A stretch of DNA of 64,000 bases. It comes from Paraspadella gotoi. Lineage: Eukaryota; Chaetognatha. Positions 36,971 to 49,479 of this stretch are shown here, piece by piece (positions within the stretch are counted from its first letter, which is position 1; each line of letters starts with the position of its first letter). The translations under genes were made by a program, and so were the position numbers. The notes below the pieces were generated by a model. That model had not been told where the DNA came from, made no database searches, and saw only the letters and a program-made list of their open reading frames with translations. Location: positions 14,499,164 to 14,563,163 of the forward strand of contig CM119270.1 in NCBI GenBank assembly GCA_051294375.1, given 5' to 3'.

Positions 36971-39179
36971 ACTCATACACGCATTTGTTTGTTTTATTTA
37001 CGATGAATATGTCATCGCGTCAATGAATGACTATCATCGCATCAATGAATGACTATCTCATGGCTTGATCCTTATGCTTTTAAGATTTTTTTTATAAAGT
37101 TTTATTTTAAGTTTTAATTAGTATTTTGACTCGTATTTTAAATAAGAAAAAAAACTATCGAGTAAATAATAAAAATTTTTGTTTTCAGTTGTTGACCACA
37201 AAAGCTACAAAGTGGAGACGCAAAAACTCATGGAGAACAGCGAAATTTGTTCCTGCAAGCTGAGAGGAATCTATTCTCCGAGGTTTGAGGTTCTGTGCTC
37301 TTGGCCATTGGAAGACTGGCGGCCTCTCGTTTCCATGGTGATCTCTTCCTTTTCTTTGGTCTTTGCTCTGGTTCCATCCGACATTGACGGTCACAAAATT
37401 TTAAGTCTCTTCCTCCGAGTCTACGGAGTCTTGTCGGGAATGTACGCCATCACTCTCGGCTCTTACTTATTGCTCATGAAATCCATGATGTTTTCACTCG
37501 TGATTTTCGTGACTTTTCCGCTGCTTTTTCTCAGAGTTTGTCCTCCGCATATCTTTATCGGGCATCTACGAACCATCTTTCCCTCTTCCTACTTGGACGA
37601 GATAACGAAACATTTTTCTCAATCTCGAGATTTACGGCGACTCTCTCTCGCTCAAACTTTTTTGTTTTTCAACAGTTTATGCGGCATCGAATACTTTCTC
37701 GAAAGTAAACAAGCTTTGAACGTTTGGAGAAACGAGGAATTGTCCAGCATCGCGTTGAGCAATTATCCCAAAGTCCATATGGATCCGTTATGTGTCGTTC
37801 AGGAAAAACTCTTTCTCTCAGGCGCTCCGTTGAGAGAAATAAAGAGGAGGTGTAGTTCCAATGAGACTACCGTGATGAAAGTCGCCGACAAAAATAAATG
37901 GAGAAAATTAATTTTAAAATTGTATCCGGGAATGATAGACTCTCACCCGAACGAGCCATATCATTCTGCCCTTTTAAATGAGTGGAAAGCTTACATTCAA
38001 AAGTTAGTCTCAGAAGTTTCGATGTACATTGGGAATTTTATATTTCTCAGTCCGGCATATCATTACCAGTCTTACGCAGTGGCCGTTGATAATGTCATAA
38101 ATTTTTTTCTTTGTTGTGTAAATGATATATCATGTCCCGGAAAAAAATTGGAAAAGCTTAAATTCATTTCGGTACTGATTGCATATTGCTTGCCATCGAT
38201 GATTTTTTCAATGAATCGACGAGCGTTGAAAATGGTTCATCGGAAAATCGAAGAGAATAGCGTAAATTTATCGTGGATAGTTTGTTTTATGATTTGTAAT
38301 TTGTTTAACGTAGGATATATGATTACTTCGATTATCGAAATGAGAAAAGCGTTTATCAATACGCTTGCGAGTATGTTTATAGTGTTTCTATTTATTTCCG
38401 GACAATACACATTCTACAACAAACTTGGCTATGAGGCTTTAGCTCTTTCGTCTAAAGATTTGTACCCATATTGTAGCACAGAGTTTAGCGAGATTGCAAG
38501 CGATAAAATCTTAATTTCTCCATCGAAACAAATCCGAAAAAGCTTTGAGCAAAGTTTGGCATCCGTGATGATTAGAGAACTGTACAAAACGCCTTTTGCC
38601 CTGGGTTGGATTGCCACAGTCGGAGTGTACACAACCTTGGTTGTTACGTCTACATTACCCAAAACTCGGCACATCTCTATTCAGTTTCTAGCGTCTCTCT
38701 CTGTCGTTATGACTTTTTTTGGTATCCTCTACGGTTGCATAAACTATCTCGAAACTTTGCAGAGTAAGACAATTTTAATCAATAGTCATTTGCTCGATAA
38801 TTTTAATAAAGCGTTACAAGGCGGCTTCGTCCCTCCGGTTCGCTTTTCTCGGAAATTCGTTGAGTCGAGAAGGATTCGCCCAATTTTTTTGAAGCAGACT
38901 TCGAAGTTGGCGATAATTTGGTTGAGGAGCTACTTGATAAATTTCGCCTTTTACGAAATGCTCAATGGAAAGGGAAGTATCTTGTCCTGCGTCGACGACA
39001 ATGATTTGATCAATGGGACCGAGTTCCGTTTCCTCTCCGAATCCTTACGAGAGTTTTGGGCGACAGTAAAGACTGTGGCGGAAATCCAAAACTACCTCGT
39101 GTGGAACGAGACTTTGTCCGGATTTTTAGCGCCTTTTTCGGGGCTGTTTGTCATGATTTCGTTGGGGCGATATCAGTGA
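33462..39179 (+). CDS. XK-related (Xkr) family membrane protein with two XK-like domains, three exons
   Basis: Predicted multi-pass membrane protein of 912 residues (exons 33462-33866, 34070-34412, 37189-39179; phases 0 and 1 match exactly). The first domain shows Xkr-family features: ADVVSDW at 43-49, a GDYSLLRWLSYG segment after it, ESLPQFVLQ at 161-169 (the family's E-x-x-PQ motif), and FEAFVWLSLNYQAM late in exon 2. Exon 3 continues with hydrophobic helices to about residue 430. A second, diverged copy seems to follow: VDNVINFF at 549 in place of ADxxSD, a further pair of helices, RELYKTP at 712 in place of E-x-x-PQ, and FGILYGCINYLETL at 760-773. Known Xkr proteins are about 350-450 residues and some (Xkr8, Xkr4, Xkr9, worm CED-8) act in phosphatidylserine exposure. 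Scramblase activity here is inference. The family call for domain one is moderate; for domain two it is tentative. AATAAA lies at 39309-39314. Confidence 0.6.
34070..34412 (+). CDS. XK-related gene, coding exon 2
   Basis: The acceptor AAATTCAG ends at 34069. The exon codes IIGGIPLDATKD through GFSLILHF and ends with one extra base at TTTCG|GTGAGC. It contains the ESLPQFVLQ motif. Confidence 0.65.
34430..34645 (+). repeat. (GTC)n array in intron 2
   Basis: More than 200 bases of GTC with a few GT/TC slips, starting about 20 bases after the exon 2 donor. The Arg/Ser/Val-rich translations are artefacts. Confidence 0.9.
35345..35787. mobile_element. Penelope-like non-autonomous insertion with inverted hammerhead-like motifs
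   Basis: The same 15 bases, ATGTTTTTCTTTCTT, flank the element at 35345-35359 and 35773-35787, a likely target-site duplication. Inside, a perfect ~73-bp inverted repeat (35450-35523 and 35698-35771) surrounds a GA-rich centre. Each arm has CTGATGA, a GGCTC/GAGCC stem with a 9-nt loop, and GAAAC, matching the hammerhead ribozyme core except for one extra A before the stem. Hammerhead motifs are known in Penelope-like elements. There is no reverse transcriptase frame here. Confidence 0.55.
35741..35772 (+). ncRNA. hammerhead-ribozyme-like core
   Basis: CTGATGA at 35741-35747, stem GGCTC (35749-35753) with GAGCC (35763-35767), loop TAAATGAAA, then GAAA at 35768-35771. The extra A at 35748 and the lack of an obvious stem I partner or cleavage site make activity uncertain. 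An identical copy lies on the minus strand at about 35450-35480. Confidence 0.45.
36650..36860 (+). repeat. intron direct repeat, apparent empty site
   Basis: Paralogous copy without the hammerhead element: the TC tract is followed by TTTTTTCCTTCTAAAAAC, corresponding to one copy of the duplicated target in the other repeat. The ~48 bases before CGTGG are identical in both copies. Confidence 0.6.
36704..36764 (+). repeat. (TC)n microsatellite
   Basis: About 60 bases of TC within intron 2. Confidence 0.85.
36940..36968 (+). repeat. (TC)n microsatellite
   Basis: Short TC run in intron 2. Confidence 0.75.
37189..39179 (+). CDS. XK-related gene, coding exon 3 (large terminal exon)
   Basis: The acceptor TTTTTGTTTTCAG ends at 37188. 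The first two bases complete a GTT codon with the G of exon 2, so the phase fits without adjustment. There are 662 further codons before TGA. The upstream open codons up to 37188 are intron; no ATG begins this frame. Codon use and composition are clearly coding compared with the flanking AT-rich DNA. Confidence 0.75.
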
Positions 39180-39308
39180 AAATTGGTTAACTTTTTTTTG
39201 GAGAGTGCTGACTGAAATGATATTTAGAGTATCGGTTTTTCTTGGTAATTTCTGTGAGATTATGTAAGAACTTTCAATGTTTTTTTTTTAAATTGTTATT
39301 TTTTTTTA

Positions 39309-39314
39309 AATAAA
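39309..39314 (+). terminator. polyadenylation signal AATAAA of the XK-related gene
   Basis: First AATAAA after the stop, 130 bases downstream, in a T-rich then A-rich setting. Further AATAAA copies follow directly (AAATAAATAAATA). Confidence 0.5.
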
Positions 39315-39319
39315 TAAAT

Positions 39320-41342
<2,023 letters not shown>

Positions 41343-41399
41343 ACGGTGGCGATAATCGACCCATAATCCGTGAACCCGCGTTGGACTCAGCAAAAATTA

Positions 41400-43270
41400 T
41401 TCGGGTGAAAGATTTTCCAGATACAACTTGAGTCTTTGATTATATATCACAACGACGACTTTGACAAGCTAAAAATAGCATCGGGAAAGCGGAACAACAG
41501 CGAGTGATTCGGTCCGTGAGGAGTAGGGTGAAGTGAAAATTTGAAATCAAAATTTAGCAGTTATATCTTGAAAACTATCATATTAGTGAATACTAATCTT
41601 TAGTTTTGTTTTTTTTTATAAATATAGTCGCCCAGTCAGTTTATTTTGTATATAGTACTACCCTTATTTAATGTCAAAATTTCAAAATGTTTTTTTTTAA
41701 TTTTGAAAACAGATTCAAATTTCTCGTAAAAAGTTGATAAAAAAAATTATATCATTAAATAACTATAAAAAACTATATCTTTAAACTGGAAATTAAAAAT
41801 CGGCGTTTTAAATATAGTTTTTTACATTTTTGACAAACTTAATGAAAGAATTTTTAAAAAAGAATTATACTTTCTTATATCAACTTTTTGCAAGGAATCA
41901 AAATCCGATCTTAAAATTTAAAAAAATGCATTTTAAAATTTTAGCCTTTTATATACTTATTATTATATATAAATATAATTTACTGGTGCCCACTCATGTA
42001 AAAAATTAAAAAATAAATTTACCAAAGTATTTTTAATGGTTTTTATTTTCATGTTTTATATGCTAAATTTTATTTTTTTAAAATTTTTTCATTTTCACAT
42101 CACTCTAGTGAAGGGAATCCGTTGTTTTTAGTGAGTGGATGCTTGAATTCGTTAATTGTATATAATTTGAAAAACGGGATTTATTGTTTGAAAAAAAATG
42201 TGGTGGTGGTAAATTAACTACTTACAATGAACTGTGTCCGGCTGTTATTATCTCTCTGTCTCTCTCTCTCTCTCCCATTCACTCTTCTGATTGATTATTG
42301 ATCTTTTTCGTGAGACTCTGTTTTAAGTGCTACTTACAGTGAAGCCTTCTTTATCCGAGTAGCCGGACGAGTTCAGTCTTCTTCGCTTCCGAGATTTATG
42401 CCTCAAAGTTGAGCGGCATTTTTTTTCTTTGCGTTGGTAGAAAAAAATTTTTTTTTTCTTTTTTTTCATCTTCTTCTTGAAAGGATGAAAGATTGAAGAT
42501 TGCGAGGTTTAGATTTATGCCAGAATAAAAAAATTGAGAATATTTAAAAATATATATATATATTTACTTAAGATTAAAAATTTAACATATGGAGAGCCTG
42601 TTCAGCGAAAGTATGTATGAACGTTTATCGACAGGTAATTTTCGAAATTAATTTATATTAAGGATGTCAATAAGGAAAATTTAAGTTCTCTAACCTCGTG
42701 GGTAAGGGTAGGAGAAGTAAAAAAGAATATCGGGGGTAAGGAGTAAAAAGTGAATCTCTCTTCCTCTCTCGGTTCCCATGGAAACCGCGGAGACGACGAC
42801 GACGAACATCTGATGCGCTTTATTTGTCACCATTACCTTGCCTCCCGCTCCGGGGCAATAAACATCAATTTAAAGAGGCTATGAGGCCGCAGCCGACGCC
42901 GCAGCCGACGCCGCAGCCCAACCGCCACGGCCGCCGCCGCCGCCGTCGCCACTGACGACGACGACGCCGACGACGACGAAAACAAATATGTCAGGGGGGA
43001 TTCCTTGACTACTCTTCAGCCTTAGATGCGAAGCGATTTATAAAAACGAGAAAATTATTTTAAGCAATTGTTTTTTTCCCCCTGAACGGTTATTTTCCCC
43101 GGAGAGTGAGGAGAGAGAGAGGGTAAGGTGGTTGACCGAGTGCGATGGAAAGGGGTAGGGGGAAAGTGAGAGAGAGGTTCGGGAGGAGGGAGTCGGGGGG
43201 GTGGGGCGAAGAGGTCCGGGCAGCGAAAGTGAAGAGTCCAAGGGTTCACGTTATTCATGAAGAAAAAAGG
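41400..43270. other. intergenic, AT-rich then GC-rich
   Basis: AT-rich to about 42750. A GCCGCAGCCGACGCC patch at 42885-42965 opens a 24-codon frame from ATG 42881 (MRPQPTPQPTPQP), which is probably repeat. No supported gene. Confidence 0.5.
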
Positions 43271-43273
43271 GGG

Positions 43274-43284
43274 ATGATGATGAT

Positions 43285-43317
<33 letters not shown>

Positions 43318-43372
43318 GATGATGATGATGATGATAATGATGATGATGATATGATGATTGATGATGATGATA
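43274..43372 (+). repeat. (GAT)n microsatellite
   Basis: Near-perfect GAT/ATG units with a few ATTGAT and AATGAT slips. Confidence 0.9.
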
Positions 43373-43915
43373 GTTGTTGGATCGAATGGAGAAAGTTTGG
43401 AATTTCAGGTGAGGAGATGGATTAGAGATGGGGATGGGAGTTTACAGATGGAGAAAAAGAGAGAAAAACGAGATTGAATATATAATATATATATAGAATA
43501 AAGACAAAAGGAGAATTACAGATGCAATCAGAGAATTCGAAGACAAATATTAAAATATATCGACATAAAAAATAAAGAGATTAAGCTATTAAATAACCGG
43601 GAAAGAGATGGTAAGGGGGAAAAAAAAGAAAGTTTCTCTTCGAATGAGAATCGTTATCGTCTCCAATGGCGACGCGGAAGTGGAGGCAAACAATGACTCG
43701 CCACTTTGAATAAACACGCGATGACGGGCGAATCGCTAAATGCGAGTTTGTCATTAAACTTATCCATTAATTAAAAATAGTAGGTAAATCCCGTTATTAT
43801 CTCGTTTAAAAAAAAATTAAATTCCCGATTAAAAACAAACCGTTGAATCTTCGACTTAAAGTTGTCGAAGAACAATAACAATTGAAACATTCTTTGAAAT
43901 ATTTTTCACTTCCTT

Positions 43916-44149
43916 GATAGGGAAGCCAGGTACTCTGAGAGTGAATAAACGAGACTGTGAGAGAGTCTTGATTGAAAGCTTCCAGGGACCTGCTATGTCA
44001 TTATCTTGTAAGAGTGATGGAGGCCTTAAACCACCAAAGCCTGTCCAAAGTCAGGGGAAAGATAGCTTATTTATTAAATGAATGGATAATTTTTATATTG
44101 GTTGTACCAATTTCATAATAACATTTATATTGGTTGTACCAATTTCATA
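43916..44149 (+). mobile_element. dispersed ~235-bp element, copy 2
   Basis: It starts GATAGGGAAGCCAGGT, carries GTCTTGATTGAAAGCTT and GATGGAGGCCTTAAACCACC, and ends TTGGTTGTACCAATTTCATA. The last ~30 bases (ATTTATATTGGTTGTACCAA plus TTTCATAA) are present twice in tandem, at about 44090 and 44121, unlike the other copies. Confidence 0.75.
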
Positions 44150-44199
44150 AAACGTGAACGATATCACCGAAAGTTTTCTTCGGCAGTTTTCGTGCAACG

Positions 44200-44350
44200 T
44201 CGTCATTGGGCTGTCAATGACAGCGTGTCGGAAATGGCTGCGGCGGCCGCAGCAGCGGCCAGCGGAGCGCAGCGGCAGCGGCAGCGGCAGCGGCGTCCAG
44301 CTTTCACCTCCTTGTCATCTTCCTTCGCTGGAGACGAAGATGAATGACCT
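44200..44350 (+). other. GC-rich coding-like patch, unassigned
   Basis: A GCGGCGGCCGCAGCAGCGG then GGCAGCGGCAGCGGC repeat patch. A plus-strand frame from the ATG at about 44234 gives a poly-Ala start, QRQRQR and AFTSLSSSFAGDEDE, then stops after about 37 codons. It may be a first exon or repeat translation; I see no clear donor. Confidence 0.25.
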
Positions 44351-44359
44351 TCGCTTTTG

Positions 44360-45170
44360 CCGCGCAACGTCGACCTCACCTCTATTCCTCGCTCCCTTTC
44401 CCTTTCACGGGAATCATCCTCGATCTGTCTCACCCATCATTTCATTCACCAGATCTCACGTTTATTCTATCGCAATTCCTGGTTCCAATCTTCAGTTTTG
44501 CTTCATACCTCGCGGTTTTGTCTTTCATAATTCACAGTAAATATATTCTATTTTAATTAAGCATAACTGATTTAAAAACTTTCCTGTACAGAACGTCAGT
44601 CGACGCTGGCGATAAAATTAAAAAAGAAATAAAGAGAAATCTCGAATTAACCTGACCTGACGAAAATATTACAAACAAGTAGAATAATTGAAAAATCGTG
44701 CTAAAAACGGATATATAGACATTAAATATTCAATATTAGATATCATTATTTTTTACAAAATTACAACGAAGATATCTATCTATATCTAGATTTTTATCTC
44801 TAGGTCTTCGAAATCAAATTGTCAGAAAAAAAAAATTTTTAATACATTGCTGCGAAACAAAAAAAACCCCAAACAAAAGGTACCTGAGACTTCTCAACAA
44901 CAACGACGCCCTGCGACGGTAACGAACATCTCCTTTCCCTTTCGCTCTCTTTCCCTGATTAGAGAAGGAAAGAAGAAACGGAATGAAGTTCGTCCCTTTT
45001 TGGGCGAGAAATGACTCCCCGATCTCCCCTAACGACTCCATCTCACCCTCATTACTCTCTCTTCGAATCCCCTTTAGATTCCCAGTTTTCCTTGCTTAAA
45101 TGTATATATTTCGTTAACATTAGCTACCTTTCGGGTAACTTTTAGCCAATTGTCAGGAGTCAACCACCTT
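44360..45170. other. intergenic, no gene seen
   Basis: Ordinary and AT-rich sequence with no coding frame or array. Confidence 0.5.
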
Positions 45171-45174
45171 TTTA

Positions 45175-45202
45175 GTTGCGCCGCGAGTACTCGCGGAGCA
45201 AC
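45175..45202. repeat. 28-bp near-perfect palindrome
   Basis: Arms GTTGC-G-CCGCGAGT and ACTCGCGG-A-GCAAC form a dyad with one mismatch; the inner 16 bases CCGCGAGTACTCGCGG are perfect. It is followed by AAGTCACCTTTCGGTCGGTC and ATGTCTGTCCGTC. A related AGTCACTTTTTAATCGGTCG then ATGTCTGTCC string precedes the dispersed element at 15075-15140. It probably belongs to a repeat family. Confidence 0.6.
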
Positions 45203-45474
45203 TCTATAAGTCACCTTTCGGTCGGTCGGTCGGTATGTCTGTCCGTCGGTCTGTCATGTCAATCATCCCATTCTGACTCAATTTCATGCCAACTTTTATT
45301 AGAATCCAACACTTTTTCTTTGCCAACCATTTTCCCTTGCAAACTTCTTGCATTCCATGTCAAACCTAATCTTTTACCATCCCCTTTCCATGCCACTTTA
45401 GTCTGCCGCCTCTTGCCTCTTTTCTCGTCGGACGACAATGACTCTTGCGCCACTGGACAATGAGGATTCTCTTT

Positions 45475-45475
45475 T

Positions 45476-45527
<52 letters not shown>

Positions 45528-45530
45528 TAT
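45475..45530 (+). repeat. (TTTC)n microsatellite
   Basis: About 13 perfect CTTT units. Confidence 0.92.
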
Positions 45531-46520
45531 GACTTTCTTTTCTTTTATTCTTTATTTATGTCTTGTATTTATTTCATATTTTCTCCTCCTTTCCATCTAT
45601 GAATCAACAAAACTTTTTCACCTTTATACTTTCATTTAATACTTATTCTTTTCTCTTTTCTCTCTTCCCCTCTATTTTCCATCCCTCTTCTTCCTTCACG
45701 CATTTCCTTTCTCCACTTCCTCGGTTCTTCTTTTCCTTCCTCTTTCCTCCCTTTCCTCTCCCCTCGTTTTTGTCGCGGTTTTCTTCATTCTTGATGACCA
45801 CCGCAACTAATGATACATAACTGAAAACCTCTTCTCTTTCTCCGACCCATGGTCGTTTTCATGGTCGTCATCGTTGACGTCGTCGTCGTCGTCGTCATTG
45901 TCGTCGTAAAGTGCATCGTTGTCATCGTCGCTGAGGATGACGTCTTTGTCGCCGTCGTCGTCGTCATCTTTGTCGTTTTCTTTGTCACTCTCAACGTCGT
46001 CTCCTTTGTTGGCGTCATTTTTGTCATCGACGTCCTCTGTTTCGGCTTTTCTCGGAAATCGTTCTGTTCGCTAGAGGCCGCTTCGTACCTCCCGTCCGTA
46101 ACCCTTCTCTCCGCTCCCTGACCTCCCAGTCTTGGCGCTCTCCCCAACCCCCTTTCTCTCTCTCACCCTTTCCGAACTGACCTCCTTCAAACCTCGCACT
46201 CCCCTTAAACCCTCTATCAAGGTCTCGGCGGCGTTAATCATTTCTCCGCATTTATCATTAACAAAGTGATGACACATAGAGGCAGCCCTCTCACTCTCCT
46301 CTCTTTCTTTTTTATCACAACATCATCTATCAGCGCCTTCGTCGTCGCCTTTTGTCATCGCGTATTCAACCTCGATGTTTCCAACTTCTCAATTTTATCC
46401 TTCAAACTTTCGATTTTAAATATTTTTTTTTCCTTCGAGCAAAAAAAGAAAAAGTTTTTCCGTCAACCAATAAAAAAACAATCTAACCTTTTGAACTCGG
46501 AGCCCAAACACGACGGAGAG

Positions 46521-46557
<37 letters not shown>

Positions 46558-47614
46558 TGACAATTTAAGAAAATCCATTTCCCTTAGAAAAAAAAAAATT
46601 TGGAGGTGGATCGACCACGTGTCACAAAGCGGTAACGGGGGCTATCATCGTCATCGTCGTCATCGGTGTTGTTGTTGTTGTTGCTAAGACGTAATGGGTT
46701 CATAAGAGACTGTGATCATTTTGTGCCACCTTCGCTTTGTCGTTAATTACAGGAGAAATTTGACAAAGCCTTCCTCTGTCATTTGTAGTTTTCAAGTCGG
46801 AGTTGGCGTTTTTTCGTCGTCGTCGTCGTTGTCGTCGTCGTACTTTTTGTCGTCGTCCTCGTCTCAGTCAAATCTAATGCCACCTCGTTTTCTTTTGATG
46901 GTAAACCGTCGTATTTCTCAAATAAATTCCTCGCCAAGGAAGGCGGTGGTTTTAGGGCGACACAGGGTGGTTGGGGGTGCAAGGGTAGGAGTTAAGGGGT
47001 GTAGGGACGGGTGGAAGAGGGATGGAAACTTTGGATGAAAATTCGCGAAGGTGGAAAAAAAAAATATTACGGGGAGGAAATCTTTTTGTGACCGGTTTGT
47101 TTTGAATCTGAGGCTTGGCAAAATTTCATCAGAAATGAAGATAAAGAAAGGAGAAAATCTTAATCCTGCAGTTAACGAAGAAAATGTAGTGAAAGCGATC
47201 GTGGATCGAGCTTCGCTTTATTTTCGTTGTGCAGATAACGTTTCATTAACATCGATATAAAAAATGTAGTAGGGTCGCTGCATTTCTCACTCGAAAGGGC
47301 AGCACTGATCTCCAACGGCGGAAACCTATGTATAAAAAAGAATAAATAAAACATTTTCCTTCGCGAGATTAGGAAATTATACAATATAAAACTACAGAAA
47401 GAAGAAAAAAAAATAGAAAAGAAAAAATTTCAATAGTACATCGTAAATAAAAAGAAATGATCAGCGATACCTGGGAAATTTTGGAATTCCCGAATTGAGA
47501 AATTCTAAACACTCTACTCGCAATCATCAGAACGTTGGGGACGAGAGATACAAGGACAACCTCGCCAAAAATCTCTCGTCGACGTAATGATCGAGTTCCT
47601 TCCACTTTAAGGGG
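45531..47614. other. intergenic with GTC/GAC patches
   Basis: Pyrimidine-rich 45640-45770, GTC patches at 45860-45975, a GAC tract at 46523-46557 and another GTC patch at 46815-46862. Frames here are Val, Thr or Ser repeats. No supported gene. Confidence 0.5.
46523..46558 (+). repeat. (GAC)n microsatellite
   Basis: About 12 perfect GAC units. Confidence 0.88.
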
Positions 47615-47639
47615 NNNNNNNNNNNNNNNNNNNNNNNNN
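47615..47639. other. 25-N assembly gap
   Basis: Third gap of exactly 25 Ns. A noisy tandem duplication lies about 200 bases to its right. Confidence 0.95.
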
Positions 47640-47842
47640 ATTGGGGCTGCTAAGGGGGGGGGGGCGGTCGATGGAGAAACATCTCTCGTCGTGCCCAGAT
47701 TTTAATGTCGCCTTCCCCCTTTCGACCCGCCCCCTTGGCTTTATGAAATCAACAATACACGACGGTGGATGGAGAGAGAGAGAAATGAGAGGAGAGGAAG
47801 AGAGAGAGAGAAGAAGAGAGATGAGACGAGAGAAGAGAGAGA

Positions 47843-48028
47843 CGAGGGCATTAACGTTCCATTCGTTTCCCTCCTCCATACCACGCGCTTCATAAAATTC
47901 AACAAAAGCGGATGATTCGTTTTCTCTTCTCACATCATCAGATCTTAATCCCCACCAGATTTTTTCTTATTTTTCTGCAAATAAATGCAAAAATCTTCGG
48001 CAGTGTTAGTTTTTTCATATTGCAGTTT
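47843..48028 (+). repeat. noisy tandem duplication, copy A
   Basis: ATTAACGTTCCATTCGTTTC, CCTCC…ATACCAC, CTTCATAAAATTCAACAAAA, CACCAGATTTTTTC and AAAAATCTTCGGCAGTGTTAG recur in the same order at 48051-48211 with many small deletions. Confidence 0.75.
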
Positions 48029-48050
48029 AAAAGAGAGAGAGAGAGAGAGA

Positions 48051-48211
48051 GACATTACGTTCCATTCGTTTCCCTCCTCCCATACCACGGCTTCATAAAA
48101 TCAACAAAAGCGGATATATGACGTTTCTCCTCACTCAGTCTTTATCACCAGATTTTTTTTTTTTCGCAAATCGCAAAAAATCTTCGCAGGTTAGTTTTTT
48201 CATCGTTTAAT
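48051..48211 (+). repeat. noisy tandem duplication, copy B
   Basis: Shorter partner: ATTACGTTCCATTCGTTTCC, ATACCACGGCTTCATAAAAT, CACCAGATTTTTTT, AATCTTCGCAGGTTAGTTTT. It differs from copy A almost only by indels. Confidence 0.75.
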
Positions 48212-48219
48212 GGATTCGG

Positions 48220-48552
48220 GGCGAAAAATAGAAACAATTTAAAAAAAAGAAAAATTTAAAAATGGGCGAAATTATTGGGCGGAAAAAAAATTTAAAGAGA
48301 GGACGCGCGAGGTGGAAAAAGGAAGAGAGGAAAAGGAAAAGGGAAAACAGACTGTGAAAAGTAAAAAAAGAAAAAGGGGGGGGGAAAAGAAGAGAGAAAA
48401 CTTAAGAAGATGGAAGTAAAAAGAACAGAGAAACTGAGAGGGACGTAATAGAGTTTGAGTGAGAAAGAGACAAAGACAAAAGACTGATACGTCGGAAACT
48501 TCTTCACTGTTCATTTTTCTAGTGAATGATGCGTCAGAGGTTGAATTCTAAT

Positions 48553-48590
<38 letters not shown>
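48220..48590. other. purine-rich spacer, no gene seen
   Basis: An A/G-rich run followed by a TC run entering an N gap. Confidence 0.5.
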
Positions 48591-48713
48591 NNNNNNNNNN
48601 NNNNNNNNNNNNNNNNNNNNNNNNNNNNNNNNNNNNNNNNNNNNNNNNNNNNNNNNNNNNNNNNNNNNNNNNNNNNNNNNNNNNNNNNNNNNNNNNNNNN
48701 NNNNNNNNNNNNN
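48591..48713. other. 123-N gap within a TC array
   Basis: Both sides are (TC)n, so the missing sequence is probably more of the same array. Confidence 0.95.
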
Positions 48714-48730
48714 CTCTCTCTCACAAACAC

Positions 48731-49150
48731 CTCACGGTTTTCCTTTGATTTTCTCCTCCTTTCCTTCTTTTCCGAGAAATCGGGTAAACCTCGTTTGTCA
48801 TTAAGGAAAATTCCCTTTTGTTTGGCATTTTTTGTTTACAAATCCAAAAAAAAAAATAACCAAGGACGATCACGAAGATAACGACGACGACGATGACGAC
48901 AACCATTAATTATAATGTTTTCAGTTTTCATTAGTTAGTTGATCCTTGGGATGTAAAGACTTTTTTTTACCTTCCGGAACTTGTGGCTTAATGGCCCGGA
49001 ATGGTCGTTTTAAACAATTTTAAACTTGACCTAGAGAAATAAAAATTTCGCCAAACACTTCCGTTTTCTACCTATGAAAATAGTTCGAACGTTTTTACCT
49101 TGTTCACCTATATTTATGGGTTGCTTTCAATTCCTCCGTATCACAAAGAA
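48731..49150. other. spacer, no gene seen
   Basis: Mixed sequence with a GACGACGACGATGACGAC patch at 48880-48900. Confidence 0.5.
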
Positions 49151-49170
49151 TTCTCTCTCTCTCTCTCTCT

Positions 49171-49402
49171 NNNNNNNNNNNNNNNNNNNNNNNNNNNNNN
49201 NNNNNNNNNNNNNNNNNNNNNNNNNNNNNNNNNNNNNNNNNNNNNNNNNNNNNNNNNNNNNNNNNNNNNNNNNNNNNNNNNNNNNNNNNNNNNNNNNNNN
49301 NNNNNNNNNNNNNNNNNNNNNNNNNNNNNNNNNNNNNNNNNNNNNNNNNNNNNNNNNNNNNNNNNNNNNNNNNNNNNNNNNNNNNNNNNNNNNNNNNNNN
49401 NN
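49171..49402. other. 232-N gap between a TC array and a GA array
   Basis: (TC)n runs into the gap from the left and (GA)n leaves it on the right, so the gap hides at least one strand switch of the repeat. A hairpin-forming inverted pair would fit. Confidence 0.9.
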
Positions 49403-49436
<34 letters not shown>

Positions 49437-49479
49437 GAGATGATAATGAAAGGTTGAAGAAAAACATGGAGAGAATACA

